Part shown: piece after piece, positions 1-11,648 of the stretch | Numbering within the stretch: position 1 is the stretch's first letter | Layout: each line of letters opens with the position of its first letter | Assembly (NCBI GenBank): GCA_039720395.1 | Contig: CM077822.1 | Location: 16,881,043-16,945,042 of the forward strand | DNA from: Liquidambar formosana | Taxonomy: Eukaryota; Streptophyta; Magnoliopsida; Saxifragales; Altingiaceae | Direction of reading: 5' to 3' | DNA: 64,000 nucleotides | The notes under the pieces: generated by a model | What the model saw: the letters and a program-made list of their open reading frames with translations, nothing else | The model's database searches: none | What the model was told of the DNA's origin: nothing | Position numbers and translations under genes: made by a program

Positions 1-24
1 ATTTTCCACAGAAAAAATGAGGGG

Positions 25-132
25 GTGGGGTTACACTTTCACTGCCTCAACTATACACCCTTTTGCACTTAACATCCTAAACTCTATTTTTTTTTTTTTT
101 TTTTGAAACTGTGAAAGTGTAATTTCCCCCTG
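25..132. mobile_element. Small inverted-repeat MITE, Mutator-like
   Basis: Two ends read GGGGTTACACTTTCAC and, on the opposite strand, GGAAATTACACTTTCACAG, so the segment folds into a hairpin around a poly-T tract. Such GGnnAATTACA-type ends recur in larger Mutator-like MITEs elsewhere in this window. It lies in the third intron of the transporter gene. No clean target duplication was found. Confidence 0.4.
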
Positions 133-437
133 CGCCAAAAAAAAAAATGGTGATTAGGGTTGGTGATTTTGTAACTACACAAATTGCAGGCAATAACCAT
201 TGCTGAAAATTGTATAGTGCAAAGATGAAAGCACATAAACCTTATGATTCAAGCCTACAAATTATTCAATGTTGTATAAATATACCATGTGAGGCTCTAA
301 AGTCACTAAATATTCACATAATTGATTTGTAAACATAATGTGTCTGTTAGTACCAAGAAGTTTCTAGAGGTTTATAAGTGTACAAATGTATATAGGACAT
401 TGTGTTTTGCCAACACTTATATATCATACTTATATCT

Positions 438-702
438 TACTCCCTCTGTTCCTAATTGACTCTCCCCTTTGAAAAGACACGTTTTTTTAGGAGACCCTAT
501 TAAATGCTTTCACATCAACACATATCTTTCAACATTCCAAGTTTACCCTCAAGTGTACAAAACATTATAAATGGAGAGAATACCCTTTCAAGGGTATTTT
601 AGGAAATCTAATATGAAAAATCATCGACTTTTTGAATGTGACAATAATTTTGGAACATCCCAAAAAGGAAAGTAGGACACTTAAATACGAACGGAGGGAG
701 TA
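438..702. mobile_element. Stowaway MITE (Tc1/mariner)
   Basis: The element starts TACTCCCTCTGTTCC and ends with GAACGGAGGGAGTA, the characteristic Stowaway terminal inverted repeat, with TA at both borders as the target duplication. It is about 265 bp, non-coding and AT-rich, typical of the family. A more diverged relative with the same internal phrases (for example CCTATTAAATGCTTT) lies at 7941-8209. It sits in an intron of the minus-strand transporter gene. Confidence 0.85.
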
Positions 703-757
703 TTATATTATCAAAATAAGCTCTATTTCAAGCTTTCATGCATCTGGTTTACTCTGA

Positions 758-791
<34 letters not shown>

Positions 792-1066
792 CCTGATGAA
801 GTACTATGAAGTCTGAACTTTCACATTGTTAAGGTGTCAAGAAAAGTAAAAACGAACCTCCCTAGATTGTATGACAGGCCCCTACTAACAGGAAAAGTAA
901 GAAAACAGAACATACTCAAAAAATTCAGCCATAGAATCACTTATATTGAGATAAATAAAAAACATGGATCCAGTCCACAAAGAAATGCACTATTCACAAT
1001 ACCACCGATTTGACCTAAAGGTAAAAAGAAAAAGAAACATAAACCCATCTCTGATAGATAAGTTAC

Positions 1067-4000
1067 CTTGTCCCCAATTTCAGAAACAAATATCAACGTG
1101 AATGCAGCAGTGAAACCCGACTTGGAAATTGCTGCTAACAGTGATGAAGGTCCTCCTTTTACAAATGCAATCAGTGAAAATACTAAAGCACTTCCAAATA
1201 GCACGAGAGCGATGGAGAGAAGATAAGGAATTTGGTTTGGAGGCTTCTCACTGCCAAATTATGAAGATATATACATGAGCTTGGAATGACTTATGAAGGA
1301 GGTCCATTATGCTCCAAAAGCATTAGAAGATATGATAACTTCTGATGCATTGAATTACATGACATGCGAGATCATTCCAGAGAGAGAGAGAGAGAGATAA
1401 AACAGGCTCCCATTAGTTAATTATCATTGGAAAGCGAAATATAATTTCCGTAATCAAATTCAACCTAAAAATTGGCCTCATCTGAACTGAATATAAATTA
1501 AATCTCTTACTTAACTAATTGAAATTGACCTCTTGCCAGAAAATTCTTGTTGATATTTTTCTGGTGCTTTACAACTTTACATACATCATACATGTAGTTA
1601 GCAGAAGAAAGGAAAAATATGTTCAAACTTGCCTTGTTTACTACTCTAAGGATAGCATACACCTCTTACATTTCTAAGAGGGGAGAATCAAGAAGATCTA
1701 CTATAAAATTTATTTTCACTCATACAAAAGAAGCTCCTCGACAGAGTAATAATTTTACAAAAGGATATTAGTTTCCATTATTATAATATAAGTTATTATA
1801 TATCAGAAACTTAAAGAAAATTAAAATTAACAAATTTTTGAATCCTTATTTTTGTTCATGTAAGCAAATGCAGCAACGTAATCAATTGGTATAAGAAATA
1901 TATGATTCCTAAAGCTTGACTAGCATCCACAAGAGCCATATATATATATATATATATATAATGAATATCATAGAATCCGTTTCACAATCAAAATTCATAT
2001 ATAGGTATAATGTCAACATACAAGTAATGGTATCTTAATATTTTATTCAACAATGAAACTATCGTCTTCTATTATCACCATATCTATCTGACATAACTTA
2101 CATATCAGAGGAACTGTCACTAGGTGGACCATTGATAAAGATTTTCTGGTTGTCATTTTCCTCCCTCCCTTCGTAGTTCCCCGATCCAACACCCACATTG
2201 GATGCTTGAGCTCTGATTGTGTGGCACACTGAGTTCAACCTTGATACTTGTCTAAACCTCACTATAATTAATTTAGGAAAAACCTCAATAAATAAAACAA
2301 GAAAAGTGAATGCAAAAAAAATAGATAGAGAAAATTTTGCAAACAACTTCAGCACTATAAGCAACATTAACTCAACCGAAAAGTGCCATATCCTAACTAT
2401 AAAAAGGAAAATGCAATTTTAAATAAATCAAAGTTCAACAACATTTATTTACCAAATTGGATTCTAGCTATGTCTGAGTATGGGTGTCAATCTTGGTATG
2501 AATGTGAATCCAACCCGTTTATGGTAGGAACTTGAAGTGCTCTAAATTATGCTTCCCTATATTACTTTGTGTGAGACAAGACCATTAGATCCAACCAACA
2601 CAATAGTAAAGAAAATAAAGCAAACACAAAAACACAAAAACACAATAAATTTACATGGTCTTGCAGAATGCCTATGTCTGTGGAGGAGAGGAGCAAGAAA
2701 ATATTCTGTGAGAATTAGGATTACGAGAATTCTGCCACCCCAACTCTCTTCATCCAAAATTCCAATGTCTCATTACATAACCCTGAGCTGAATACCCACC
2801 CCCCAACCTCCACCACCCCCTCCCAAATAATAATAATAATATAGGCTCAAGCAGCCAAGAGAGAAGCCCAAGAACCCCAAGTAAGGTGGCATCGCCCCTG
2901 TACCAGCACTTGTCCACTCCCCACCAAGTGAAACAGAAGCGTTTGGATACCAATATCCATTAAATGTATGCGAACAAGGAATAAACAGAATAAAGACATC
3001 TATCACAACACTTCTGGGCTGGGGGTGGGGATCTAGAGTATTCTGTTATATTCCAGTGGACAAATCCTAATCTCTAGTCAAACAACGAGAATATATTTTT
3101 CAATCAAAGTTTAAGACAGCTCCCTATGAAACGTTTGTATGTCAATTCATTAAAAGAAAAATACTATCTAACCAGGATAGTGCTGGCCAAAGAGGATTCA
3201 AACAAGTCAGTGCAATTGGCAGTACCTCATGTGGTTGAACTTTTCCCATTTAGCTATCAAATTAAGGCCAGGCCAGACAGCACCTTGATCCACATCCAAG
3301 ATGGGTGGCACCCCCAATCAAACAAAAAAGAAGGGTTTTAAAAGTCATTTATGAGTAAGTTAAATGTTTAACAACTTATTTAGTCATAATGTAAAGATTA
3401 TGCCAAGTTTACATTTTCCAATTAAAACAAATGTACATAACCAAAAAAAGAAAAAAAAAATGTGGGATGCCATTAAGACATTGCATTGTAACTGCTATGT
3501 ATGAAAGCTCTCTCCTTTCAAGTACTATGATGCTAATGAGTGTATATAATTGTATATTTTGCTCTGATTTATGTCAAAACATTCATGAAAATGTTTACCA
3601 GTTGCATTTACAATCACTACTTTAAAATATTTTGAAAAAAAATTGTTTATGGTTTAGCAGTCAAATGGTTCCTTTTTACATGGATTCAAGATTCTCTGAA
3701 ACCAAGTCTTTGGCATTAGGTAAATAGATGGTCATTGGTTTGTTACAATGGTTATCTCACATGAACCAATACCTTGAAGTGAAAAAATTAACTATAAAAT
3801 GAGGATTTGAAGAAACATTGAAAGATCTCCACCTAGTATTGAAAATGTTACTATCTCTAGAATTAAGAAAATGTCTTACAAACGAAATTCTGAAGATATA
3901 TGCAACCATACCAACAGTCACAAAATATTCTATAAATAGACAATCGTAGATTAGTTTGAGACACAAAAATATCAATTAGAAATCACATCTCGTTCTTTTA

Positions 4001-5073
4001 AGCATTAACCACACTTTGCTTTTCTTGCATTTTCAACTCTTCATCTCCAACTTTCTCTCCTTAGGGTATGGTGTAGGTGTTCAAGTTTAACACTCAATAG
4101 CAAATGAATTCAACCAAGGGGAAATTTCTAATCCTTGTTTTTGTGAGATGTTTGATTATTTATAGAACTTTCGATTGCAAGTTTTCCACCCTAATATTCT
4201 CTGGAATTCTAAACCACCACTTTCAATTCATTTCGACTGCCACCAATCACAAAGATGACCGACACCAAGAGTGAGTTCGTATGAACTGCTTCGAATTAAC
4301 AGTTGATTTACCAAACAGTTGAATCATGTTTCAATTCATCTCTACTGTTGCCAATGACAAATCCCACTAAAAGATTTCATATACTCTAATTTTAACAGTT
4401 GATTTACTCCCTAATTGATTTGATTAGTCCTCCATTGACCCTAACATATTTCAAGCCAGATTGCTCAAGTTCCAGTGTTCTAATATAGCAATCAAATTCC
4501 ACCAATTCCAGTATAATCCCTGTTGTCACCAATGATAAAACCCAGTAACATAACAATGTTTGACCGTCCTTATTTTTTAAAAAAAATTAAAGAAAAAATC
4601 TCAATTGATCCTAAAATTTCTCAACTCACATTGCTCAAATTCAACTTCAATAAATAATAATAATAAAATTCCACCAACCTCAAGTTATCTCCTCTACAAC
4701 CAATGACAAAACCCACCAACACAGACCCAGTTCATGTACCCGCCTTCCGTTTAACAGTTGACTTTATTTTACCTGAGCTGATTAATGCCCAATTGACTTA
4801 AAAGTTTCAACCCAGATAGCTCAAATTCATCAAATATTCATGAACAAATTATAGCATAATCTATCTTCAGCCATAGTGAAACCGCCCATGTAAGATTCCC
4901 TGAAAACAGTCAGAAATTTTTTTAAATAAATAAATAAAATTGGAGAACTTACATGATGAGGGTGAGGTGGTTCTTGTGGATGTAGTGACACAGGATGGCA
5001 ATGAAGGTGCCAGACCCAACACTGGAAGATTTCCTCTTGAAATAAATGGTTTATGCAGAGCTCGCCCCTTCAT
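1067..5073 (-). CDS. CMT1: GDT1/UPF0016 family Mn transporter, CMT1-like, chloroplast (5' part)
   Basis: Three exons read right to left: 4953-5073, 2102-2210 and 1067-1250. All borders are GT-AG and the phases agree (exon 1 ends in phase 1, exon 2 in phase 2, exon 3 in phase 0). Exon 1, from ATG at 5073, gives about 40 Ser/Thr/Pro-rich residues with no acidic residues, a plausible though short plastid transit peptide. Exon 2 contains SNVGVGSGNYEGRE and an acidic linker. Exon 3 has a membrane segment (IPYLLSIALVLFGSALVF), then FVKGGPSSLLAA and TLIFVSEIGDK, the first copy of the family's ExGDK/R cation motif. In plants this family moves manganese across the chloroplast envelope (CMT1) or thylakoid (PAM71); the KGGPSSLLAA...SKSGFTAAF block fits CMT1 better. 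The second motif copy and C-terminus lie beyond position 1. The exon 2 acceptor is one of two adjacent AGs; only 2210 avoids a stop at the junction. Confidence 0.82.
1251..2101 (-). other. Intron 2 of the CMT1-like gene
   Basis: It is bounded by GTAAGT (2096-2101) and CAG (1251-1253) on the minus strand. It holds a GAGAGA tract near 1380-1398 and an (AT)n microsatellite near 1939-1962. No other coding signal was seen. Confidence 0.7.
2211..4952 (-). other. Intron 1 of the CMT1-like gene, repeat-rich
   Basis: This 2.7-kb intron starts with a canonical GTAAGT (4947-4952). Around 2630-2720 it carries a phrase resembling the plant LTR-associated repeat 'AATTTACATGG...GAATGCCTATG'. Around 4225-4830 it has a degenerate tandem repeat, listed separately. 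Short open frames here are low-complexity and are not supported as genes. Confidence 0.65.
4225..4830. repeat. Degenerate tandem repeat, period about 175 bp
   Basis: Phrases recur at regular spacing: CCAATGACAAA-type at about 4243, 4353, 4528 and 4702; TTGCTCAA-type at about 4460, 4632 and 4817; ACAGTTGA-type at about 4301, 4397 and 4753. The later copies are 172-185 bp apart. Copies are diverged and include AT-rich indels. It lies in intron 1 of the transporter gene. Confidence 0.5.
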
Positions 5074-5078
5074 TTTTG

Positions 5079-5494
5079 TTTTATTTTTTTTAACAAAAAT
5101 TCTGAAACTGTTCTTTCACAACTTCATCTCAATTCACCTCAGAACCCTAACCCTAATTTCATATATAAATTTATGCAGATAAATCTGCAGGAAGAATAGG
5201 AAGTGCTGAATCAAAAATTATCCAAGTACCTCACTGGCTTGCCTTACTCTTTGAGGTGCCAAGTTTTTTGAGGGGGTAACGGTGTGGCTGCCACGCGTAT
5301 AAGTAATGGGAGATAAGGGAAGTAAGCGACGACGTTTGACAGGATACTCACATTAATTACTACGACGCTGTTTTGGAGAAAAACTTACACGGATTATGTG
5401 AAAGCTGAAAAGTCAGGCCATTTTACCTTACAATTTCACTTTCTTCCACTTTCATTTTGTAATACCATGTGGTCATATTGGTTATATAAAAAAT
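5079..5494. repeat. Direct repeat copy A: CMT1 5'UTR and proximal promoter
   Basis: This segment is nearly identical to 7180-7600, with scattered substitutions and short indels. On the minus strand it is the 5' flank of the CMT1-like start codon, beginning only a few bases upstream of the ATG. It is therefore a duplicated 5'UTR/promoter rather than a coding duplication. The right border coincides with the left end of the Mutator-like element. Confidence 0.9.
5138..5172 (-). promoter_or_regulatory. Putative CMT1 core promoter: TATA-like and telo-box
   Basis: On the minus strand a TATA-like stretch (AAATTTATATATG, about 5160-5172) is followed downstream by tandem telo-box motifs (plus strand AACCCTAACCCTAA, about 5142-5156). 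Telo-boxes are common near transcription starts of plant housekeeping and plastid genes. The start codon is about 70-100 bp further on. The assignment rests on motif position only. Confidence 0.4.
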
Positions 5495-7179
5495 GGAAAA
5501 ATTATAGATTACTCTCCTGATCTTTGAGTGAAAATCACTTTTCATCCCCCATCTTCAAAATCGGATAAATAATCCCTTAAAGTTTAAAACATATTCACTT
5601 TACACCCTTCCGTCTAACTGACTTTATGATTTTAACAGAAAAAGTCATGTGTATTGCACGTGACCAACATAATTCACAAATAAGACCAAAATACCCTTAT
5701 CTACCGTGTTACAGCCCACGTGCTTCTCACTCCCTCAGCCATTGGCTTCCTCCTCCATCTCCATTGTTATTAGGGTTTCAAGTGCTACTCCATTGTTGAA
5801 GCTCCATTGTTCTAACAATATGTGTATATATAATCATCAATCCAAAACAAAAAATTGTAGAGAAAGTTAGCAGGTCATCATCATCATCATCATATATATA
5901 TATATATATACACACACACATAGAATGACCAATCCAAATTTTCTTCCAATCCACATAACCCCAACAGGCAACAGCACAAAACGTAGAAGAGAAGATGAGG
6001 AAGAAGATAAAATAGCAGATGAAGATGAAGTAGTAAGAAGTAAAAAAAAAAAAAAAAAATTGAACAACAGTTTGCTGGTAAGAAATCAGATCTCTGAGAA
6101 TATCCAAACCCATGGGGGTGTTGAATCCACACTTGATCTGAGAAAAAAACACCCTCCCTAAGATTATATCATGACCCAAGGCATGTGTTTAAGGGCCAAA
6201 TCCAGATTTGCATTTTTTTCCCCCAAATTACCTTGTTCATGCTTCATGCCCCTCGCCAGAAAAAATGGAAGATTTTTTCCATTTCCGTTATGCCTTGCTC
6301 ATGAAGCATGCCTTGTTCCGTTATGCCTTGTTCAATCCAGATTTTTTTTCGGCATGCCTTGTTCATGCTTCATGCTCCTCGACCGAAAAATCTCACCGGC
6401 GATTGGACATGATTTGCATTTTTTTCTCGTTTCCCCTAAATTTTCTTGGCAACCAAACACAGGGTAAGAAAAACAACCAGCCTTGTGAAATCATCCAAGC
6501 ATCGACCACCATCACCGTGCAACAACCAGCCCTGTGTCCACCGTCGATCTCAGAGCAACCTATACAAAACTCTAATCACCGCCACAGCTCCATTGCCAAA
6601 CCCATATACAAAACCCTAACCCCTAACCAAACACAGAGCAACCAAAGCCAGCTCACAGAGTCGGAAGCCACCACACCACCCCTCTCTCAAGTTGTCAGCT
6701 ATAACCCCATCGACGAGCCTTTCTATCGCCGTCAGCTACAACTGCCCAACCATCGCCGCCATAGTTCTCGGTCGAAGCAAATCCGACCCATAGCTGTTGA
6801 TCTCACCCAAAGACCAACATTAACGAGCTCCCACCGTTGAGCTCCCCGCTAGTCGAGGACGATGTTAGAGATGACGGCGGCGAAGTAGTCGTCTTTGGAC
6901 GCCGCTGCAACTCCGACGAGTTTTCTGTGGGAGTAAACGCCGAACGCCGATCGCCTCCTCCATGTAAGGATCCAGAGCTTCTCAAGGAAGCTTCATCTAA
7001 TTGTTTGTGTAAAATAAAATGAGTATAAGGATGTAATTTTGCATCTTTAGATGAAAATATCTCAGGGGTATAATAGTCATTTCACAGATTCCGTTAACGG
7101 CGTAAGTATAAATTACATTTTTGAAATTTGAGGGGGTTATTTGTCCGATTTTAAAGATGAGGGAGTGAAAAGTGATTTT
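5495..7179. mobile_element. Mutator-like foldback element in the CMT1 promoter
   Basis: The left end (about 5510-5625) and right end (about 7065-7179) are inverted copies: AAATCACTTTTCATCCCCC, AAAATCGGATAAATAA and a GTTAACGG/CCGTCTAAC stretch appear in opposite orientation. The right terminus looks truncated, because the left TIR extends about 30 bp further. The interior has a compound microsatellite, a locally duplicated 'TGCCTTGTTCATGC' block (about 6225-6380) and a GC-richer stretch (6480-6990) that looks like captured host UTR/coding DNA. The longest open frame (6208-6840) has no recognisable domain. Confidence 0.65.
5875..5921. repeat. Compound microsatellite (TCA)n(TA)n(CA)n
   Basis: Three simple repeats abut: (TCA)6, then (TA)n, then (CA)n. 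It lies inside the Mutator-like element. Open frames crossing it are low-complexity artefacts. Confidence 0.9.
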
Positions 7180-7600
7180 TATTTTATTTTTTAAGAAAAA
7201 TTCTGAAATTGTTCTTTCACAACTTCATCTCAATTCACCTCAAAACCCTAACCCTTATTTCATATATAAATTTATGCAGATAAATCTGCAGGAAGCAGAG
7301 GAAGTGCTGAATCAAAAATTATCCAAGTACCTCACTGGCTTGGCTTACTCTTTTAGATGAAGTTTTTTGAGGGGGTAACTATGTGGCTGCCACGCGTATA
7401 AGTAATGGGAGATAAGGGAAGTAAGCGACAACGTTTGATAGGATACTCACATTAATTACTACGACGCTGTTTTGGAGACAAACTTACATGGATTATGTGA
7501 AAGCTGAAAAGTCAGGCCATTTTACCTTACAATTTCACTTACAATTTCATTTTGTAAGACCACGTAGTCATATTGGTCATATTGGTTACATAAAAAAATT
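7180..7600. repeat. Direct repeat copy B: second CMT1 promoter copy
   Basis: This is the homologue of 5079-5494, including the telo-box and TATA-like stretch, the phrase CACGCGTATAAGTAATGGG and the tail near GAAAGCTGAAAAGTCAGGCC. Copy B carries an extra 'CATATTGGT' duplication and continues into unrelated unique DNA, so its outer border is probably the ancestral upstream flank. No first exon is attached to copy B; it starts directly at the truncated TIR. Confidence 0.9.
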
Positions 7601-7940
7601 TACTCGTTGTTTTGACATGCTTTATCTGACATTATGGAACCTTTTTTTTTTTTCCTTTTTTTTTTGACAATCAATAGAATTTACCTTTACCTCTACCTTT
7701 ATTCCTAAATTCCTATTTTCTTAATATCTTCTAATATCAACAAATGAGTATCAATACTTTTCTATAAGATTGTTTGAATTCGAAATCATTAGGCTAACAC
7801 GTACACCATCGATCCTGACATTATAGTTTAGAGTCCAACTATAATGAGGGTACTCTTATCGCTTATTCAATGTGCTCCTTCGTGTTTTTAGTTACTTGGG
7901 AAATGTAATTTAAAAGACAAAACAAAAGTATCATACTTGT

Positions 7941-8209
7941 TACTCCTTCCATTTCAAATTGACCATCCCTTTTGAAAAAACATGTTTTTTAAGAAAATCC
8001 TATTAAATGCTTTTACATCAATGCATATGTTTTGAGATTTCAATTTTGCCTTTAAGTGTGCAAAACATTGGAAAAAGAGAATACTTTTTTCACGATATTT
8101 TAGGAAATGAATAAAAAAGAACTAATGACTTTTGAAATATGACAATAATTTTGAAACATTCTAAAAAAACCAAAAGGATAGGCCACTTATTTAGGAACAA
8201 AGGGAATAC
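7941..8209. mobile_element. Diverged Stowaway-like MITE
   Basis: It begins TACTCCTTCCATTTC and ends GGAACAAAGGGAATA, a decayed Stowaway terminal repeat. Internally it parallels the element at 438-702 (CCTATTAAATGCTTT, ATTTTAGGAAAT, TGACAATAATTTTG). It is an older member of the same family. Confidence 0.75.
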
Positions 8210-9760
8210 ATTTTCTCAATCCCATTAGTTTTTTTTTTTTTTTTGTTTATATTTGGTTAAGAATATGTTAAAATGAAATCCAACGGCAGTTGAAGTTTAT
8301 GGATTACTATGGTCGATTAATGTTGAATGAAAAAGAACATCAAACTTTAATGAACTTATAAGATTAAATCACATGATTGTTTATAATAAAATTGTGTGCT
8401 TGGCATCCTTTTAAAATTCTTTATCCATCGTTGGTCACATGTATTGGGATTCATGTAATTGTGTATCTAACGTTGATCATATGTATTCGATTTCTCTATC
8501 CAACGTTGGTAGCTGTATGCCGCCTCTTCATCGGTTCTTCTATATAATTTATATATCTGTTTGAATGTCATTTGACGTGGCTTTCTCAAAATTGTCTTGT
8601 AGTTGAGGTTTTCATCAGTATTTGTAAAATGCAACTCCTCCTTACTTAGTGACAGTAATTTAGAGGGAGTAGGAGTGGAATTTGGTTCAGTTCGGTTGGA
8701 TTTGATTTTATTTTGGAAAACCAAACCTAGAATTGATAGTATTATACTATTATTACCTAAACCATAGCAGTTTACATAAATCAAAGCTTAACCCACAGCC
8801 TTTCAATTTTGGAATGCAAAATTGGGGATGGATAGCAAAAAAGTGAAAATAGTAAAATTGTTACCCAATAAGCTAAATTAGCACCTAATTTTCTGGCTCT
8901 GCTCTTGGTTTTGAAAGAACCTACAATGCATTTTCATTTATCAGTACCCAACAACCTAATTGACCAAATCAGCTTTACTTATTGGTCCTGAGACATGTTA
9001 TCAAAATCCGACTCATTCTCGCTCCCCATATAGGGCCACTGTCCCATGAGGTCATTTAATGTCAGGTTAATAGCCAATAGAGATTGGCTGGTTTTAAACC
9101 CAAGATGTCTAAGTTTACAACTCACCCTTTTGCCGCCAGGCCATGAGATTTAGATGCCTAAAAAATAGACTAAATTAACATCACAGAGTAAAGGGTTATA
9201 CATTCAAATAACTTCTTATTTCAGATGGTGAATCTATCAAATAACCGACGAGGGTAGTGTATATGACAAAGGATTGTGTTTAGAATTTGGTCACAATTAA
9301 GTTTGAGTCTATGCTCCTTCAATATTGAATGCATGGATTTGTAAGTGATTTGCACATCATAGTAGAATTAGTCTTAATCTAATGACATGAGATACCTCTT
9401 GTTTGAAAATAAAATTTTATCAAACCTTATTTCATACTCAATTATGAATGCTTCTCAACCTATGGGTCAACGTCTGCCCACCCAAGGGTTTGGCTCCGAG
9501 TGGCATGGTTTGTTGTCCAAGCAAGTCATCTGACCAACTGTTCTGAGATTTTTCGAGAACCGGACCTATCTATTAGGTTCTGAGATTTTTTGAACAGGAA
9601 TTGAATTGAGCCTTGTTCAAAATCAAACTCAACCAAACCAAACAATAATTTGATTCTAGATTTGACCCAACCTAAGTTATTCCCAGGAGGTTCCTAGGCA
9701 CAGAAGTCAACAATTTATCACCAATTGTTTGACAATATATATATATATATATATTATATT
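8210..9760. other. Intergenic, no gene recognised
   Basis: AT-rich DNA with a poly-T tract near 8228 and a (TA)n run near 9735-9755. The open frame at 8467-8784 on the minus strand has no recognisable domain. A tRNA/SINE-like phrase near 9090-9130 (GGTTTTAAACCC) is too weak to call. Confidence 0.6.
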
Positions 9761-9769
9761 ATATTTATA

Positions 9770-10132
9770 CTATTTATTATACTACCTATAAAAAGATGAA
9801 TGTGAGAAAAACTTTTGATTGATTAATATACCTTATTTTAATTTTTAAATACACAACTACCCTTTTGCATATTTAGGAAATATAATAATATAAAACACAT
9901 ACCTTAATAAGAATTTTAAGGAAACTATACAACGATCCTTCTGCATATATAGGAAATATAACAATATAAAACACATACCTTAATAAGAATTCTAAAGAAA
10001 CTATAATTCGTATAATACTTAAATAAAACCAAACCTAAATAGGAATTCTAAAGAAACGGAAACTATAATTCGTATATAATAAATAAATAAATAAACAAAA
10101 AACCATGTGCAACGCACGTGTGCACCAACTAG
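9770..10132 (+). mobile_element. Helitron-type element, 3' end with hairpin and CTAG
   Basis: The 3' end has a short hairpin (CATGTGC-AAC-GCACGTG, 10104-10120) followed 9 bases later by CTAG (10129-10132) and a host T, the hallmark of Helitron termini. Upstream DNA is AT-rich and contains its own short internal duplication (around 9887-9935 and 9950-10008). The 5' border is uncertain; sequence resembling a Helitron start (TATACTACCTATAAAAAG) lies near 9779. Confidence 0.6.
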
Positions 10133-11648
10133 TGTATATAAAAAGATAAATGTGAGAAAAACTTTTGATTGACTAATATATCCTTATTTTAATTTTTAAA
10201 TACATAACCACCCTTTTACATATATAAGAAATATAGCAATATAAAACACATACTTTAATAAGAATTTTAAGGAAACTATAATTCTTATAGGAAGTCTTTC
10301 TATGTAACACTGATTCTTCAATTAACACTTAACCCTAATAAAAACCCATATAATTTGAAACTTGTTACATCCTAGGACTAATGGCAACCGCATGTGTAGC
10401 CTCTAAGACACAAATTGTTTAAGCTATCATGAAATCATTGGATTGGTGTATACGAAGTATGGAATTATGGTGTTTGTAAAATATGTAGACTTGGCATCTT
10501 ATATTATTTGGCATGTAATTTTCATATGTATAATAAATTATTATTATTATTTTTTATTTTTATTTTTTGTCTTCAAGATGGGGTGTAAACTGAATGGTTT
10601 TTCTTTCATCTTTACTCTTAACAAGTGCATACACAGACATACAGTCTCTTTGGTTTTATCATTGGTGAAAGTCTCTTTCCAATTAAATTTCCTTTTAATA
10701 GGGTTTCTTATTATTACTAATTTTGCGTTTTAAATCATGCATAATATGAACTATATTTGTTTATTTCTTCTTCCATTTTTTTTTTCTCCCTTTTAACTCC
10801 ATTGGTTCGTGGTTCGTTTTCCACACTCTTCCATCGAAGACATCCAGGAAAAGTGAAAGTGCGTACAAGCACATTCTAATTTGGTTCAATGAGAGTCTTA
10901 ACCATAAGCATGCTCGGTGAGATTTTAATTAATATTACTTCATATTATTTTTATGATTATAGGTTCGTTTTGATAACATTTTAGCAATAGGTTGTGCAGT
11001 ATGAATTTTTTATTAGGTTCTATATGGGCGTCAAATTCGATATTAGATAATTCAAGAAATTTTAGATAATATTTTAGTAATGGTCATCATTACATGTAAG
11101 AGTAGAAATTCAAAATAGTATCAATTCATGAATTTCCAAGAATTAATCCTATAACATCAAATATAGTGATGGCTCTAATTTTTTTTTTTTTTTTTTAATG
11201 ATAGATTTGTGTCTAAAATACTATAATTTTTCTTTTTTCAATTGTTTAAATTCTAATTAGACGTCCAAACAGACCCTTAATTATATGATTTTGCAGGAAA
11301 AATAATATAGCAGGAAAGATTTTTTGATTTTCTACTTCAATAGAACTATACCTATTTATTTTTGTGTTTTATTTTGAAAAAAAAAAATTCTCATAAGTTA
11401 TGGATAGTCTACCTACCGAAACTGTATAGTCTACATAGATTTTTATTCAATGCATTTATCATATTCTTATGATTTTAATGCATGAATTGATAGGATAAAA
11501 CATGAGTGGAGTAGTATTTTCCTAAGATAAAACATTTAGGCGCGCATCTAACATTTAAATTTGTTAAATCAACGTATATTTTCCTTGAAAGAAAAAAAAA
11601 TCTATCACTTAAATACTTTCACGTGCAACGCACGTGAGCACCAACTAG
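10133..11648 (+). mobile_element. Second Helitron-type element abutting the first
   Basis: Immediately after the first CTAG, the sequence repeats the interior of the upstream element (compare 10140-10290 with 9785-9930: GTGAGAAAAACTTTTGATTG). The 3' end is a perfect 7-bp hairpin with a 3-nt loop (CACGTGC-AAC-GCACGTG, 11620-11636), then CTAG at 11645-11648 and a T. The intervening DNA (10300-11600) is non-coding and includes a degenerate MITE. Whether this is one element or a fragment plus flank is not certain. Confidence 0.5.
10960..11279. mobile_element. Degenerate PIF/Harbinger-like MITE
   Basis: It is a relative of the better preserved element at 46748-47048: shared phrases include TTCAAGAAATTTTA, AAATTCAAAATAG, ATAGTGAT and the right end GACGTCCAAACAGACCC followed by TTA. 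The left end is decayed. Confidence 0.5.

Noticed and set aside
5867..6179. Overlapping minus-strand frames with FFFFF and IYIYIY runs
   Set aside because: Translations of poly-A, (TA)n and (TCA)n tracts.
6208..6840. 210-codon plus-strand open frame
   Set aside because: It lies wholly inside a foldback element, crosses internally repeated phrases, shows no domain and has low-complexity Gln/Thr/Ser composition; treated as captured or random sequence.
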